A DNA stretch of 64,000 bases from Argyresthia goedartella (lineage: Eukaryota; Arthropoda; Insecta; Lepidoptera; Argyresthiidae): NCBI GenBank assembly GCA_949825045.1, contig OX463832.1:20826552-20890551 (forward strand), read 5' to 3'. A program made the position numbers and the translations under genes. Under the pieces are notes generated by a model that saw only the letters and a program-made list of their open reading frames with translations, did no database searches and was not told the origin of the DNA. Shown here one piece after another: positions 20,245 to 32,045 of this stretch (the stretch's first letter is position 1; every line of letters begins with the position of its first letter).

Positions 20245-23200
20245 ATGATTACGCAGGTACCATACTTTTATGAAGAGTGTATCCCTTTTTATAGAATTAA
20301 TCTTACCCTTCATAGTAATAACATTAATATTGTTGCCACAAGATGTTTTGATACCAATTTTCTTTCAGTTTATATTCCTCACCCAGATCTTTCATATCTC
20401 CAAGAAGATATTAGTATTTCTTCTCTTCCTTCACCTCTTATAATCCTAGGAGATCTCAACTGCCATAATCAGATTTGGGGTAGTTAAAAAAATGATACCA
20501 ATTCATTTACAATTTTAGATATCCAAATAAATTTGTTTACTACATCCTAAATGGTGGCCGTCCAACCCGCAGAGAATACCCGACTCTAGATCCTAGAAGT
20601 ATAGTGGATCTATAGCTTTGATCCTCAAATTTAGCTTCTGTCCTCTGTTGGGATATTCTTTCTTCCACTTCTGGAAGCAACCATTTTCCAATTTTAGTTA
20701 ACTTCTCTAACAACTGTCCAAAAAAAAATCACCCTTACTCAAATACAGACTGCCTTGGTGCAGACTGGGAAAGGTTGCTAGAAAATGTGAACATAAGCTT
20801 AAGTAAAAATCTCTATCCTAAATTTCTTGAGGCAGTCGTTGCCTCTGCTAACACTTCAAACCCATTAAAAAAACCTCCCCCAATAAAATTCGTTCTCCTC
20901 CGTGGTGGGTGGTACCACGAATGTACTCAAGGTGTCATAAAACGAAAAGGGGTCGAGTATCATGTCTCGCCATGTGATGTTGAGTTCCCTTTGAGAGTCC
21001 CTATTACGGAGATGGTAAGCGCAGCCTACAGTTTTGCTAGGGTTTGGTTTCAAGCCGTTAGCAGCGTAGTAGTCACCAAACAGAATCAAGGCTGTGGCTA
21101 GTGTGTTCTCTACACTCGTGAAGTTGTCGGCTTGAGCCGTGAGTGTAAGGTCGTCAGCGTATATGAAGCTTCTGGTGTCCTGTGCCCTGGGCTGGTCGTT
21201 TTTGTAGATGGTGAAAAGAATGGCGCCAGGACACTACCTTGTGGCAATCCTGAAATCGGCGGTTACTGAGCAGCTGCCCGTCGATCTAGGAGAATCCGTA
21301 GTCGGCCGTGATCTCGTAGAGCTCCTTTATCATCGCGCTGGTCTTTACGGTGTCGTAGGCTGCCGATAGATCTACGAAAGCAACACCCGTGATTTTTCCC
21401 TTCTCGAACCCATCCTCAATGTGCTGCATCAGGTTTACGACTTGCTTGGTCGAAAACCTGTTCTGGAATCAGTTTGTCGTCGATGTACGAAGTAAGACGG
21501 CCTAGAAGGATCCTTTCAAACAGCTTGTACAAGTGGCCGAGAACGAAAATCGGTCGGAAACTTTTAGGGTCGTCAGATGGCGGGCTTGAGTAGCGCGATG
21601 ACTTTGTGATGTTATTGGTTTCAAGGCAGTTGTTAAAGAGCCTCAGAATCCAATCCATCGTTGCGAGGCCGAGATGCTTTAGCTGTTCGACTGTGAAATC
21701 CTCGAGATCGCACGCTTTCCCGTTCCTCAGCTCCCTAAGTGCAGCGTCGCGGTCGCCATCGCGGCTGATAGCACCACTCAGGGCGTTAGTCTCAGTGGCT
21801 TGGACTCTGATGATTTTCATGGCTCCTGGGAGTGGTTTTGTCTTTCCATTCAACAGCAGTTGATGAATGACCTGGTTACGTTACGTTTGTGTACTCTCCA
21901 GAGGAGTTCTGGGTGCCAGTATGTTTCTTGGTGGTTGACCAGGCTTTCTCACTGTTGTGCGTCATGTCAACTGGCTCGACCAAATCCTGTCATTTATATT
22001 ATTCTGAAATTACTGAACACCTTGTTAAAAATCGCTTAGAATGGTTTGTAGAGAGTCATAATCTTGTAGCCGAAAGCCTGTTTGGCTGTAGAAAAAACAA
22101 ATCAACTATGGATAGCCTGGCCATCTTGACCACGGATATTAGGATTGCCTTCTCAAAAAATGAATCAGTGCGACAAGACAACGTGCTTCTTCCTGTATGC
22201 CCTGCGTGTCTCAGGCAAGAATTGCTACATCTGAGTATTCCAGTGAGGGTATTCAATTACATTACTAGCTTATTCTCAAACAGATCAGTGTTGATACAAA
22301 ACCAAGATAGACTTCTGACTCTGATAGGCCTGCCTTAGGGATCTGTCTTGAGTCCTGTACTGTATATTATTTACACCTGCCTACGACCTCGATAGAGTAC
22401 CTACTTACCTCTTTCTGCAACATACTACAGTATGCGGATGATTTAGCCCTTTATGTTACTTTGGCTTCGATCGAGGAGGCCGCTGCTATACTGAATTCCG
22501 CTATTATGTATTTCGAGGTCTGGCTGAGTGATCTCTGAGATCATGGGTTGTCACTGTCAGCCGTGATTATTTTTTCCAGGAAAATCCTTATTCTGGTTGT
22601 GGACTTAATCATAAACGGTCCTTCAATTCGAGTTTCTAACTCTAAAAATTTTTGGGCGTCATCCTTAACTCGATTGCGGAACTTTGAACCACGTAACAAA
22701 GCTGCTCTTGATAGCCTTCAGAGAGTTCAATTTTAATGTTTACGCGTTAAATAAGACCATTATTTTTACAGACTCTTAGTTGTCTCCAAGCATCAAGTCA
22801 AACCAATTCAGGGTCAAAATTAGATTCCTTGTCATTTTCAAAATTAAGAAGCTCTTTATGACTGTCGTTTCCAGGGCATAGTAATGGTTTAAGCTTGAAT
22901 CCCTGGTCATGCGGGTGTTACGGGAAAGGAGGAGGCAGATTCTTGTGCTAATAATGCTGTTGTATTGGGCGGGCCTGAATATTACCGTAATTACAGTTCA
23001 GATATGTTACATATCTAAAACTCATTTAAATAAATCCTGGAACGATTCCTGGCAAGATAGCCGTCAAGTCAAATGTAGATATTACAGAGATGTCCAGAAT
23101 TAAGTTTTTCAAAATCCGCGTCGTGGATAAACGTACAACCTTTCTTTCTTGCTAAAGTAAGGGTCAAAGACAACTTGCTTTGTGAGTGTTGCCTAGCGCT

Positions 23201-23345
23201 GGATTCTGCTGACCACATCTGTTTTTATGTCGTAATCGTAACATTTATTCCGCCGTACATTCCTAGAACTACCAATTTCGAATCAATCAATCTGCAATTT
23301 CATTAATGTGAATAACATAAAACTTTAACGTATTTGTTGCAGACT
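20245..23345 (+). pseudogene. Jockey/R1-group LINE, degenerate and split
   Basis: 20245-20487 encodes an endonuclease part (LSVYIPHPDLSYL, LIILGDLNCHNQIWGS). 20760-20900 holds the endonuclease-RT linker. After an opposite-strand insertion (20905-21870), RT resumes: FGCRKNKSTMDSLAILT at 22080, LP-stop-GSVLSPVLY at 22335, YADDLALYVT at 22430 and a C-terminal FEPRNKAALDSLQRV at 22685. RNase H-like and Cys/His C-terminal traces run to about 23250 (CECCLALDSADH). Many stops and frameshifts are present, so it is a pseudogene. The AT-rich 3' end is near 23345. Confidence 0.75.
20905..21870 (-). pseudogene. Jockey-like RT fragment inserted in another LINE
   Basis: On the minus strand 21853-21416 reads through an RT N-terminal part (LRELRNGKACDLEDFTVEQL, SFRPIFVLGHLYKLFERIL, DDKLIPEQVF). 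21400-21330 has motif A (VAFVDLSAAYDTVK), and about 21150 has IYADDLTLTAQ. 21089-20960 continues GLKPNPSKTVGCAYHLRN. Frames change at least twice. Both ends are truncated and it interrupts the plus-strand LINE exactly at its PPWW linker. Confidence 0.75.
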
Positions 23346-23551
23346 AAATAAACTAGAATTTTCTATATTTACGTATCGGTTGTGTTGTCCTGTTTGTTCT
23401 AGAGACCCGAAATCCTGTGATGTGGGCCGAAAAATATTTCATTTAATTGTCATTTCTGAAACTTGACATTGGCAGAATCACCAAACCGATGGAAGCCATT
23501 AAATAAGAAATTGAATGTAATTGATAGTTTAAATTGTTTGTTCCAAATATT

Positions 23552-26500
23552 ATGGAAAAGAAAGCTCGCCTGCGCGCCCCGAACTTCAGTCACGCCGAAT
23601 GCCTGCACTTGTGCCGTGTCGTGGAAAATTACAAGCAGTTTATTGAGAACAAAAAGACGGACGTTGCCAGCCTTAGAGATAAACATGAAGCCTGGCTGAA
23701 AGTTGTTGAGGAATACAACAATACGACAGCGGAATACTGTCGGACGGTGGAGAGCCTGCAGCAATGTTACAAGAACTTGAAGAAGAAGGCCAAGAAACGA
23801 CTGTCCGCGGCTAATTCGAGCAATCCAGGTAAGTACCATTCGTCATCCTTCCGATGGTTGGTGATCATTTCTGGTTTTGAACACTTCTGGATTTGACCAC
23901 TTCTGGATTTGACCACTTCTGGATTAGACCACTTCTGGATTTGACACCATAATTAACATTTTCTCAAAAAGTCCACATGCTCACAATGTTTACATTCCCT
24001 TGAAGACTACATTACTAAAAGGTACAGCTTAAAATAATATATATGTTTTTGACACTGTCACTATTATGACAGCTGTTAAAAATCATCATCATCAATTCCA
24101 GAAGCGGTCAAACCAACAGTGGTCACCGACCGTCAAAAGGTTCGTCATCATTGTATCAGGTTATTATGCAGAGTCCGATAGACCGCCACTGTCAGGCAAT
24201 GACCTCCCGTTTCAAGCCCACCCTAGTCCGAGTTATATGCCCATTTATTTTCAGCGGACAACAAAGACGGTACACTCATAGACACAGAGCAACCAAGTAC
24301 AGAGAACTGGCAGAGTGTGTCTGACTCTGACGGAGTCTCCCAAGAGACATGCCAAGGTAAATTAAAAAAAAAAGTTCTTGAGCAAGTGGAGTTCATGTCC
24401 ACTGCTGGACTTATGGCTTGCCTTGTTAAAATATATAATAACTTAATATAAGTACCTAATCTCATGCTTTTTATATAGTCTGCCCTTTTTGGTTATTCTG
24501 GTTATCCACAATAAAAATTCCAGGAAGACGTGCCCAAAAAACCTCCCTTAGAAGAATCTACCAATCTACTAGGTAGGTTGGATTATAAGTATTAATTCAA
24601 CCTATGGTGGAACATAGGGTGGGTAAACGGAAAAACCTTCTGCTTATGGAGTTAATGGATAGCACACGTGGTCCTTACCTTACCTGTCAAATTTTTCGTT
24701 CAGGTCTTACATCGGAAAATCCCCACGACGACCCACTTTTCAACAAAGTTTACAATTTAGTCGGTCCGAACATGGAAGTTTCATACACAATATATGATGA
24801 GGATAATGCCCCAAAGCCAACGCAAGCCTCGGTGCCGAAAATCGAGACACGAAATGGTATTGACACGGAAGATACATTAAAATCTGATGAAGATTCATCT
24901 AACAGTAGATTTGGATCTAAAAAAATGCCTTTTATAAAATGTAAGTATTGATTTTTAGTGTTTTGTGCTTGTTAAAACCTTTAGTTATTCTACTCTCAAA
25001 ATTTTAATAATAATAATAATAAATTTAGCCCATTAATGTCCCCACCAAGAGGAACGAGCCTTTACCCGGATACTAGTAAGATTGAACCATACTCCACCAC
25101 GCTGGCTCAGTGCGGGTTGGTGGAGGGGTGTCGGGCTTGTGGCCAGCCCGACTGTCAGAAGTTATCAAACTGCCCTATTAGGGCCTCTGACACAGCTACG
25201 ACTACTACCACCGAGTAGCGACAGTAGCCAGGACCTGCAGCTTAACGTGTCATCCGAAACACGGAAGCGGCCGATACAAATGCCACATAGAAAGGACAAC
25301 CATCCAGTGTCCCTCTCGGCAGGTGTTGCTGCCCGCAGGATCGTTTCTGATGTGCGAATACCGTTAGGCAGCTGACGCTTCAAAAACATGTTATATTAAA
25401 ATTATTCAATGTATTGACATCCACAAATGCTTCGTTTAAAACGTAAATTAAGCCTCAATAGGCTTGCTTGAAAAAAAGCACAATTGCTTAGTTATAAAAA
25501 TCAGAGTGGGTGTCCGATAAGAAATAATTTTACAAACTAAAAAACAATCAGCCCACATTCACCCGTTGATGGGTATGACCTCATCACTCCCACAGCCCCA
25601 CACCATCCACTCCGGTACCGAGCCTCCAGCATCCACTGCTATGGCGAGCATGTCATCCGTTCATCGGATCATTTCTGGGTAGCACCAAAGACGTAGTATA
25701 CAGTTACTGCGTTGGTCCACTTTTCGTCTTCTTGCCAAATGTGCTAACAACACCTATTGATAACGACATAAAAAACTAAAAATAACAATGATTACAGTGT
25801 TATGAAATAATTTTTTACACTGAACTACAATAATTTTATTGAATCTGAATATTACCTAAAGTTTATCTAGCTAGTTATGTGATTTTTAGTGTACCGCGAT
25901 CGTGTTTTTTTAATAACTTCATTTATTTCCTGCTTTTTAGTATAAATTACGAAAAATCTTCAAATGCTTGGTTTAAAACTAAGGTGTATTATTCACAGCC
26001 TGTGTAAAATTATAAAATCTTTCCGTACCCGCCTATTAAAGCTCTTATTTTGATACCCAAATCGAGGGTCTTAATTGTTTTTTCACTCCAATACTCGGAA
26101 ATGTGGCGAAAGGTGATCTGTAATAGGGCTGTTAAACAATGAATACCTAGTTAACCAGGACAACAAAAACATTTCTGGCCTATGTTGGTGGCTGGTTTAA
26201 AGATCAAGTGGACCATTCACATCGGCCTACTGTTCACTGTTTCGACCAATTCGAACGCGACATGTGCTGCATATGACATCAAATCGACCAATCAGAATGA
26301 CTGACCACTAAGAAGGGTCTCGTTGAAATAGTTCATTGTTGTAGAGGCTGAAAAGTGAGCAATAGATATACGAGTGAGGTTGAGGTTTTCTAAGAGACGA
26401 ATCCATCTATTGGACTTTTGGGCGAGACATAACGTAGTGCTTTTCACGACTTCTGTTAGGAAAATATAATTATAAGGAAATTTTTTTTTTTTCTCAGGAA

Positions 26501-27607
26501 ATTAGGTTTTGATCTCCCCCTGGCGGTCTTCCGCAATTGACAGCACAATCCATGCACGCTTTTACCGATTTCATGCCATTTCGGGAAAGCCAAAGAGTCT
26601 CGTTTCGTTTATCTGAGTGAAGTACCATCTGTTGACATGTGACAGAACCATAACAAACAATCCAACATTGTTTTTGTTGTCCTGTTTAACTATTCGTTGT
26701 GTTTGGGGCCACATTACACACCATCTTTCACCACATTTCTGAGCAGTGGAGTGGAAACATTGTTTTATTATTTAGCCTATACGATACGGTGTCCCACTGC
26801 TGGGCAATGGTTTCCCCGTTCTAAGCCCCAAACATAATTTAAAAAAGTAAAAATAGGGAGAAAGTGTGAAAATTTTATTGTGTGTAATTTAATATTTTTT
26901 TATTGCGCTAATTTTTGAAGATAAGTTAAATAAGTTAACCAAAGTTTGGCGTTGATGCCTACCGAATGACAAGGCTGTAAAGTCGATCGTAAGAAACTTT
27001 ATTATGAGAATTTATTTTTATTTCCTCGCAGTAATCGTGAAAATGACTAAGTAATGTCTCGGCCAAAAGTGCATAGCATAATTAACATAAAATGCGCCAT
27101 TTTTAGTTATATTTATGTACCCAGTAACAAGCGCGATAAAGACGAGTCTAATGACGTTTTATTTATCAAAATCGGTGGAGCCGTTGATTAGTTACGATAA
27201 CGAGAGCACACAGGACCAGAGATACAAACATTTCCGCATCGTTGCAGTTGGGTTAAAATAACAGTTAAAATATCGTTTTGATTTATCACATTACAGCAAA
27301 GCGGCTAAGGATACACGCTGAGAAAATTGCCGAGAATGAAACCGTCAACGACAGATTTAAGAATTTAGCCAGCGAGAAAATGGTCCTCGTGTCTTTGCAA
27401 AAAGAGCTGGTCAGAAAACAGTTAGTGACAGAAGAAGAGAGACTACTTCATACACGCCTGCGGTCTGAATTGTTGAAAGCAGAAATTGCTGAGAAAGAAG
27501 AAAGCCTGGCACACATGAGAAAGATGCATGCCTTAGAAATCGATGAAGCAATGAAGAAGGCCGCACATAATGATCTCACAAGGAAAAATGAGTTGGAACG
27601 ATTGTGA
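23552..27607 (+). CDS. Myb/SANT-like DNA-binding protein, four exons, intact
   Basis: Exons 23552-23828, 24255-24356, 24704-24940 and 27297-27607 join with consistent phases (927 nt, 308 residues plus TGA), each bounded by GT...AG (GTAAGT after exons 1 and 3; TTTTCAG, TCGTTCAG and TTACAG acceptors). Residues 1-80 (NFSHAECLHLCRVVENYKQF, then KHEAWLKVVEEYN) fit the Myb/SANT-like fold of insect zeste-type regulators. A short acidic linker follows, then an acidic middle part (YTIYDEDN) and a Glu/Lys-rich coiled coil of about 90 residues. It should act in the nucleus on DNA or chromatin. It has no broken codons and no adjacent transposase, so it may be a cellular or domesticated gene. A small extra exon at 24524-24572 has splice signals but would break the frame. 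The last intron (2.36 kb) is filled with repeats. Confidence 0.75.
25015..25385. repeat. Interspersed SINE-like repeat in the last intron
   Basis: Starts after a (TAA)n run and carries TTTACCCGGATACTAGTAAG and CACGCTGGCTCAGTGCGGGT. A second copy of its first 70 bases sits at 33545-33612 inside an intron of the RAG1-like gene (TTTGCCCGGATACGAGTAAG). Non-coding. Whether it is a SINE or the end of a longer element is not known. Confidence 0.65.
25386..27296. other. Remaining intron sequence with a MITE candidate
   Basis: No ORF with known motifs. GTTAACCAGGACAACAAAAAC at about 26151-26171 is mirrored by GTTTTTGTTGTCCTGTTTAAC at about 26670-26695, imperfect terminal repeats of a possible MITE spanning roughly 26135-26713. 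25550-25740 is a GC-richer stretch of unknown origin. Confidence 0.5.
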
Positions 27608-28302
27608 TGCAGACATATTTTGTAATGTATTAAGACGTTCGCAGTCGGTGACATAAGCCGTAATGTGACGTCACGAACATTATAATGTTGTTTAGGCTGT
27701 AATTCGATTTTGAACAGAAAAAAATCATTAAAAGTTCCAATAGCGTAGTCATACGTATCGTTACGGCTGAAATTATGTGTGGTTCAAGGTCAAGTCAAGT
27801 TTTCCTGTCACGCGCCCTTTCTGAGACGTGGGGGTCAGGGTAAGCTCATCGGATCTTTTCCTGAGGAAGTGCATCTGTCCACTCCTGTGGACAGGTCATC
27901 GAGGGGCCCTCACGGACGGTGGTGGTCTTCTAAATGAAGGTACTCCATTGGGTGATGCGCAACCAGTTCGCATGGCAGGCGGCGGCGGTCGGGCGGGCGC
28001 GGGTGGTACGGCGCCATTTTCCGGATGTCCGGTGGTTTGATGCATCATTGAACGTTGATTGGCTCGCCAGTCGGACTGTATCTCTCGCGTCGATACGACG
28101 TTCCACGAGTGTATAGATGAATTCTCCGAAATATTATTTTCCTTGTATCTTTTTTCCACTCGCGTTTTTACCCACGATTTATTTTTATTTTACGTTTTTT
28201 TTTACTAGTAGTATTATTTTCGACACGATATTATTTCTACTGTTTCTTTTTGCCAGACATATATTTTCCTACGCATTTATTTTCTTAATCCATATTTTTC
28301 AT
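27608..28302. other. Non-coding, GC-rich segment
   Basis: 3' flank of the Myb/SANT gene. 27950-28030 is strongly GC-rich (GGCGGCGGCGGTCGGGCGGG) compared with its surroundings. Overlapping short frames on both strands have no recognised domain. No gene called. Confidence 0.5.
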
Positions 28303-28555
28303 ATACATATGTTTTACCGATGTAATAATTTTCCAGGTGTTTATTTCCTCATATACTTATTGCTTGATTTAACTTACATCCATACACGTCAAGCCTTTTC
28401 CCATACGGGGGGCAGGGGCAATTTTCACTACTCCATTTTGCGTGACAGGGGGCTAGCCCATCGCCGCAGCTACATGTATGATGTAAGTTAAATCAAGCAT
28501 AAAGTGTATGAAGAAATAAACACCTGAAAATTATTATATCGGTAAAACATATATA
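28303..28555. mobile_element. MITE with about 75-bp terminal inverted repeats
   Basis: The left arm 28306-28380 (TGTTTTACCGATGTAATAAT...TGATTTAACTTACATC) is repeated inverted at 28480-28553 with a few differences. Between the arms are about 100 bases including CATACGGGGGGCAGGGGCAA. No coding capacity. The superfamily cannot be told without a target-site duplication. Confidence 0.82.
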
Positions 28556-30366
28556 GTTAAACGTTTTAGTAATTGACTTTCTTCTCAGTTAACTTTAAAA
28601 CAAATTTCATGTCTTTCGCAGTCTCAAATAATACATTTAGATTTAATGAAATGAAAACACTGATATCTAAAGAAACTATCTTAATATAATAGTGACACTA
28701 ATAACATGTGTGGGTGTGATAGTTCACTTCATAAAGTTGATAAAATAGAAAAAAATATTTGGACACACCTGCCTTAACGTAAATAAGAAAAAATAACATG
28801 CATATTGTAAATTATCGTCTTTATTTCTCTCTACATGCACAAACAAAAGCTAAAATTAGTGTAAATAAAACACAACATCATCTCTGAAAAAAAAATGCGC
28901 TTTAAACATAAATGATTAAAACATAAACGGAGCAATAATCTCCACACAGTGCCCGGCTGTAATTTTGCTTCAACTAACTCTGATACTGCCTTTTTGATCT
29001 CTTGAAAATTTCTTGATAATTTTTGTTTTGTTTCATTGCAGGTTTAAAATTACGTACTTTATATATACTCAGTTATAAATTATCAGTCAGGTCAGGACCC
29101 AGTATATTAAATGTACAGGACTGTAATCTTCTCACAATGGTAGCTACAAAACATAACCTAAGGTTGATTTTTAAAAGTCCTAACCACAGAAGAAAAAAGA
29201 GCCGAGCGAGAGACTCTCCTGAGTCCTTGTGTTGTATGTAGATATGTATGAATGCCGTAAATGATATCTACACTTTGCGAGATTTATGAGTTTATATAGT
29301 TTGAGTTTGTTCAATAATTAACTATGAAAGAAGACAAAGTACTCTATTACTAAAACGGCTAAAATAAATTCTTGTTTGATATTTAATTATGAAACAGAAA
29401 AATAATTCCTCTTTCGTAGCCAATCATACCTAAAACCGAAACAGTATTCGACAGCAGTACTGATTTATATGCATTTCTATGAAATACCTTTCATAGAACT
29501 GCATAGAAACCTGCAGTTACGACGACGTGTCGCCGGACCGAGGATCAGCAGTTTAGTGTCGCCGACGTCAGTGAGCGAGACAGCGAGCGTGGTTACCTAA
29601 TCTTTGAGAACGATAGGGAAGCCACAACTTACTTAGATCATATTTTCCCGATTGCCATCCTAACCGGTCGCGAACTATTTATACAATACAATTTTGTCTA
29701 ACTGCCGACGGCTGCTGCCGTCTGCGATTGGGTGCGAAATTGTGACCGGCGACATGACGCCGTCGTCGGCAGTGAGCTACGAACTTGCACCTTTATCAGC
29801 CTGCCGCCCATGGTATTTTTTTAGGTTTCCAAACGGGACCCTATTACTAAGCCTCCGCCTTCCGTCTGTCCGCCTATTACTAAGCCTCAGCTGTCCGTCT
29901 GTTCGTCCGTCAACGCGCTGTTATCTCATGAACCGTAATAGTTCAGTCCATTGATTTAGGTTTTCGCTGCCATCTAGCTCTTTGTAATACGATTAATTAT
30001 ATTTGTAACTTCATCATCGTGTGAGTTATCCTTAAGCAGCCGTGTGTTCTTAATGACAACACCATCTATTGGATGTTGTTCTTACAAAGAAGAAGAGAAG
30101 CTTGCTCTGAAAAAAATATTTTAAATTGCAATCGAAAGAATATGTATATTCTTACAGAAGAATTTTATTTTAATTGTAGTTATGTTATTTGTTAAGTTAA
30201 TTATTATTTAATATTAAAACTTATTATAAGGATATCTGTCAAAAATATGTATAACTTTATGTTAATATAAAAAAGTTACTATAAACTTGAATTCTTTTTT
30301 ATTTATTAGGCCTCTCTGGACTGAAAAGTCTACTCTCCGGACTGCGGAAATAAATAGGGAAACTTA
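28556..30366. other. Non-coding stretch with one common insect repeat
   Basis: 29825-29970 contains ACGGGACCCTATTACTAAGC, CCGTCTGTCCGCC and ATCTCATGAACCGTAATAG, with a second partial CTATTACTAAGCCT unit. I have seen this repeat type in many arthropod genomes. The rest has no ORF with motifs and no clear structure. Confidence 0.5.
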
Positions 30367-30693
30367 CTAAGCGTCCCGGAGACGATCAATCTTGCTTGAC
30401 AAGCATGCTTGATATCAATTTTGATTGAATGGGACGCTTGACGGGCCTTTCAAGCCGCACGACACAGTCGCCTACAGATCTGCATCAAGTGCGCACGTCA
30501 CAGTTGCCTACCGACCTACCTTGCTATAACTCTAGCGTTGTCTATTAAAAAAAGAAAGAAAAAAGAGGCGATCGTATAAGGAGTGGTATAAATTGAAATA
30601 TCGATTCACTCATGAACACTTGCAAAGAACTCTTCATGAAATCAGTTTGTCATGCATGCTTGTCAAGCGAGATTGATCGTCTCCGGGACGTTT
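30367..30693. mobile_element. Harbinger-derived MITE
   Basis: Begins GCGTCCCGGAGACGATCAATC and ends with its inverted form GATTGATCGTCTCCGGGAC. The inner left part (30420-30640) matches the reverse complement of 30885-31110, including the stretch encoding the N-terminus of a Harbinger transposase, but stops after about 35 codons. It is therefore an internal-deletion derivative of the same family. Confidence 0.82.
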
Positions 30694-30739
30694 ATATTAC
30701 AAGTAAATGGGGTAAATTTCCATAATTCGATTGTTGTAG

Positions 30740-31160
30740 TTATTTTTTCACGGAAAATAAATGCATTTGACTAGCGGGAATAGCTTGTCGCATATTCGTA
30801 TCTTGCTTTTCAATTTTGGGTCCAATCAACTCCAACAATATTTCAAAAGAATCATTGTCCATTCGATAAAAACATATATAATCGTCCGGCTCAGTTTCAT
30901 GAAGAGTTCTTTGTAAGTGTTCATGAGTGAATCGATATTCCTTACACCATCGTCTCTTTCTTCTTCTTTTTTTAATAGACAACGCTAGAGTTATTGCAAG
31001 GTAGGTCAGTCGGTAGGCAACTGTGACCTGCGCACTTGATGCAGATCGGTAGGCGATTGTGTCGTTCGACTGTCGTGCGGCTTGATGGGCCCGTCAAGCG
31101 TCCTATTCAATCAAAATTGATATCAAGCATGCTTGTCAATCAAGATTGATCGTCACGCTT
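30740..31160 (-). pseudogene. PIF/Harbinger element fragment: terminus and transposase N-terminus
   Basis: The end at 31157 matches the MITE terminus (GATCAATC, then CAAGCATGCTTGATATC). The minus frame 30982-30740 encodes a Harbinger N-terminus (FRFTHEHLQRTL-type opening, RMDNDSFEILLELIGPKIEK, QDTNMRQAIP). After 80 codons it stops, and no DDE part follows. Family knowledge: this part precedes the DDE nuclease. Confidence 0.75.
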
Positions 31161-31395
31161 TACTTTACCGCCGTCAACTCGGTTGTAAATCAATCAGTCA
31201 GTCAGCTGTCGACTGCCGACATCGATGGACGTTTAAAGTCAGAGCTCACGCGGTTGTAGCCTTGGTCCGCTACATGAGATTATTCTGTCTTTACGTAAAA
31301 ACGTCATCCGAATCTTCCTCAGACCTAAAATATGAATCTCAAAATGATTCAGATGAAGAAATATGATGTTTTTTTTTATATCCTTAACCTTTTGA
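31161..31395. other. Non-coding flank
   Basis: A short plus-strand frame (31133-31366) has no domain. Nothing else is seen. Confidence 0.4.
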
Positions 31396-31510
31396 TCGTA
31401 ATAATAATAATTTCTTTATTGCACAAAAATGATATAAAAAAGAGTTACATAAAAATAGTGTACAAAGGCGAGCTTATCTCTAATAAGAGATCTCTTCCAG
31501 CAAACCAGGT
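31396..31510 (-). repeat. Jockey/CR1-like LINE 3' tail
   Basis: Reverse complement reads GGTTTGCTGGAAGAGATCTC, then AGATAAGCTCGCCTTTGTAC, ending GTGCAATAAAGAAATTATTA. It is the same 3' UTR type as at 9610-9720 on the plus strand. Confidence 0.7.
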
Positions 31511-32045
31511 TAATGTTGGAGATGTTGATTGCTGAGCAGGGGTAGACCTATGTGTACAACATCGCCATACATTAAATACAAAACACTCCAAAAATGTTTG
31601 CTATGCTACGCAAAATACAAATTAATATAAACGACATAAGGTCTCTTTTTATATGAAAATTATGTCGTCTATAGCCGACGTGGCGCCAGTGGCACGACTT
31701 TCAGTTCTCGGCCATTGCCGACTGGGGCGGTCAAAAGGTTAATTAAATAAAATAATATATATGTATATATACAGGATGTATATTTGGACCGCAACTTGGA
31801 TCACATTATCATTAATATAGACGACACTTATTTAAAAAACAGCGAAAAATAACTATTGAAGAAGGAGATAAGCCCCTTTTCATCTCTCCCAAAATTTTCA
31901 TAATCACAGGGCACAACGCAGCTAGCGCTTTTCGCCTCTTTGCCGTGATATTACAATTATTGTAGTACTACCCATAGATAAAAATGTATAGTGTACTACC
32001 CACGTACTACCTCTCGAGCAGTGTTGGGTCGTCAGCTTTTTTTTC
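31511..32045. other. Non-coding stretch upstream of the RAG1-like gene
   Basis: AT-rich with ATATATATGTATATATAC near 31755. No ORF. No CACAGTG-type terminal repeat of a Transib element was recognised, and no N-terminal exon for the downstream gene was found. Confidence 0.4.

Noticed and set aside
24524..24572. Extra 49-nt exon in the Myb/SANT gene with AG and GT flanks
   Set aside because: Including it breaks the reading frame with the strong acceptor at 24703; leaving it out gives a complete 308-codon frame.
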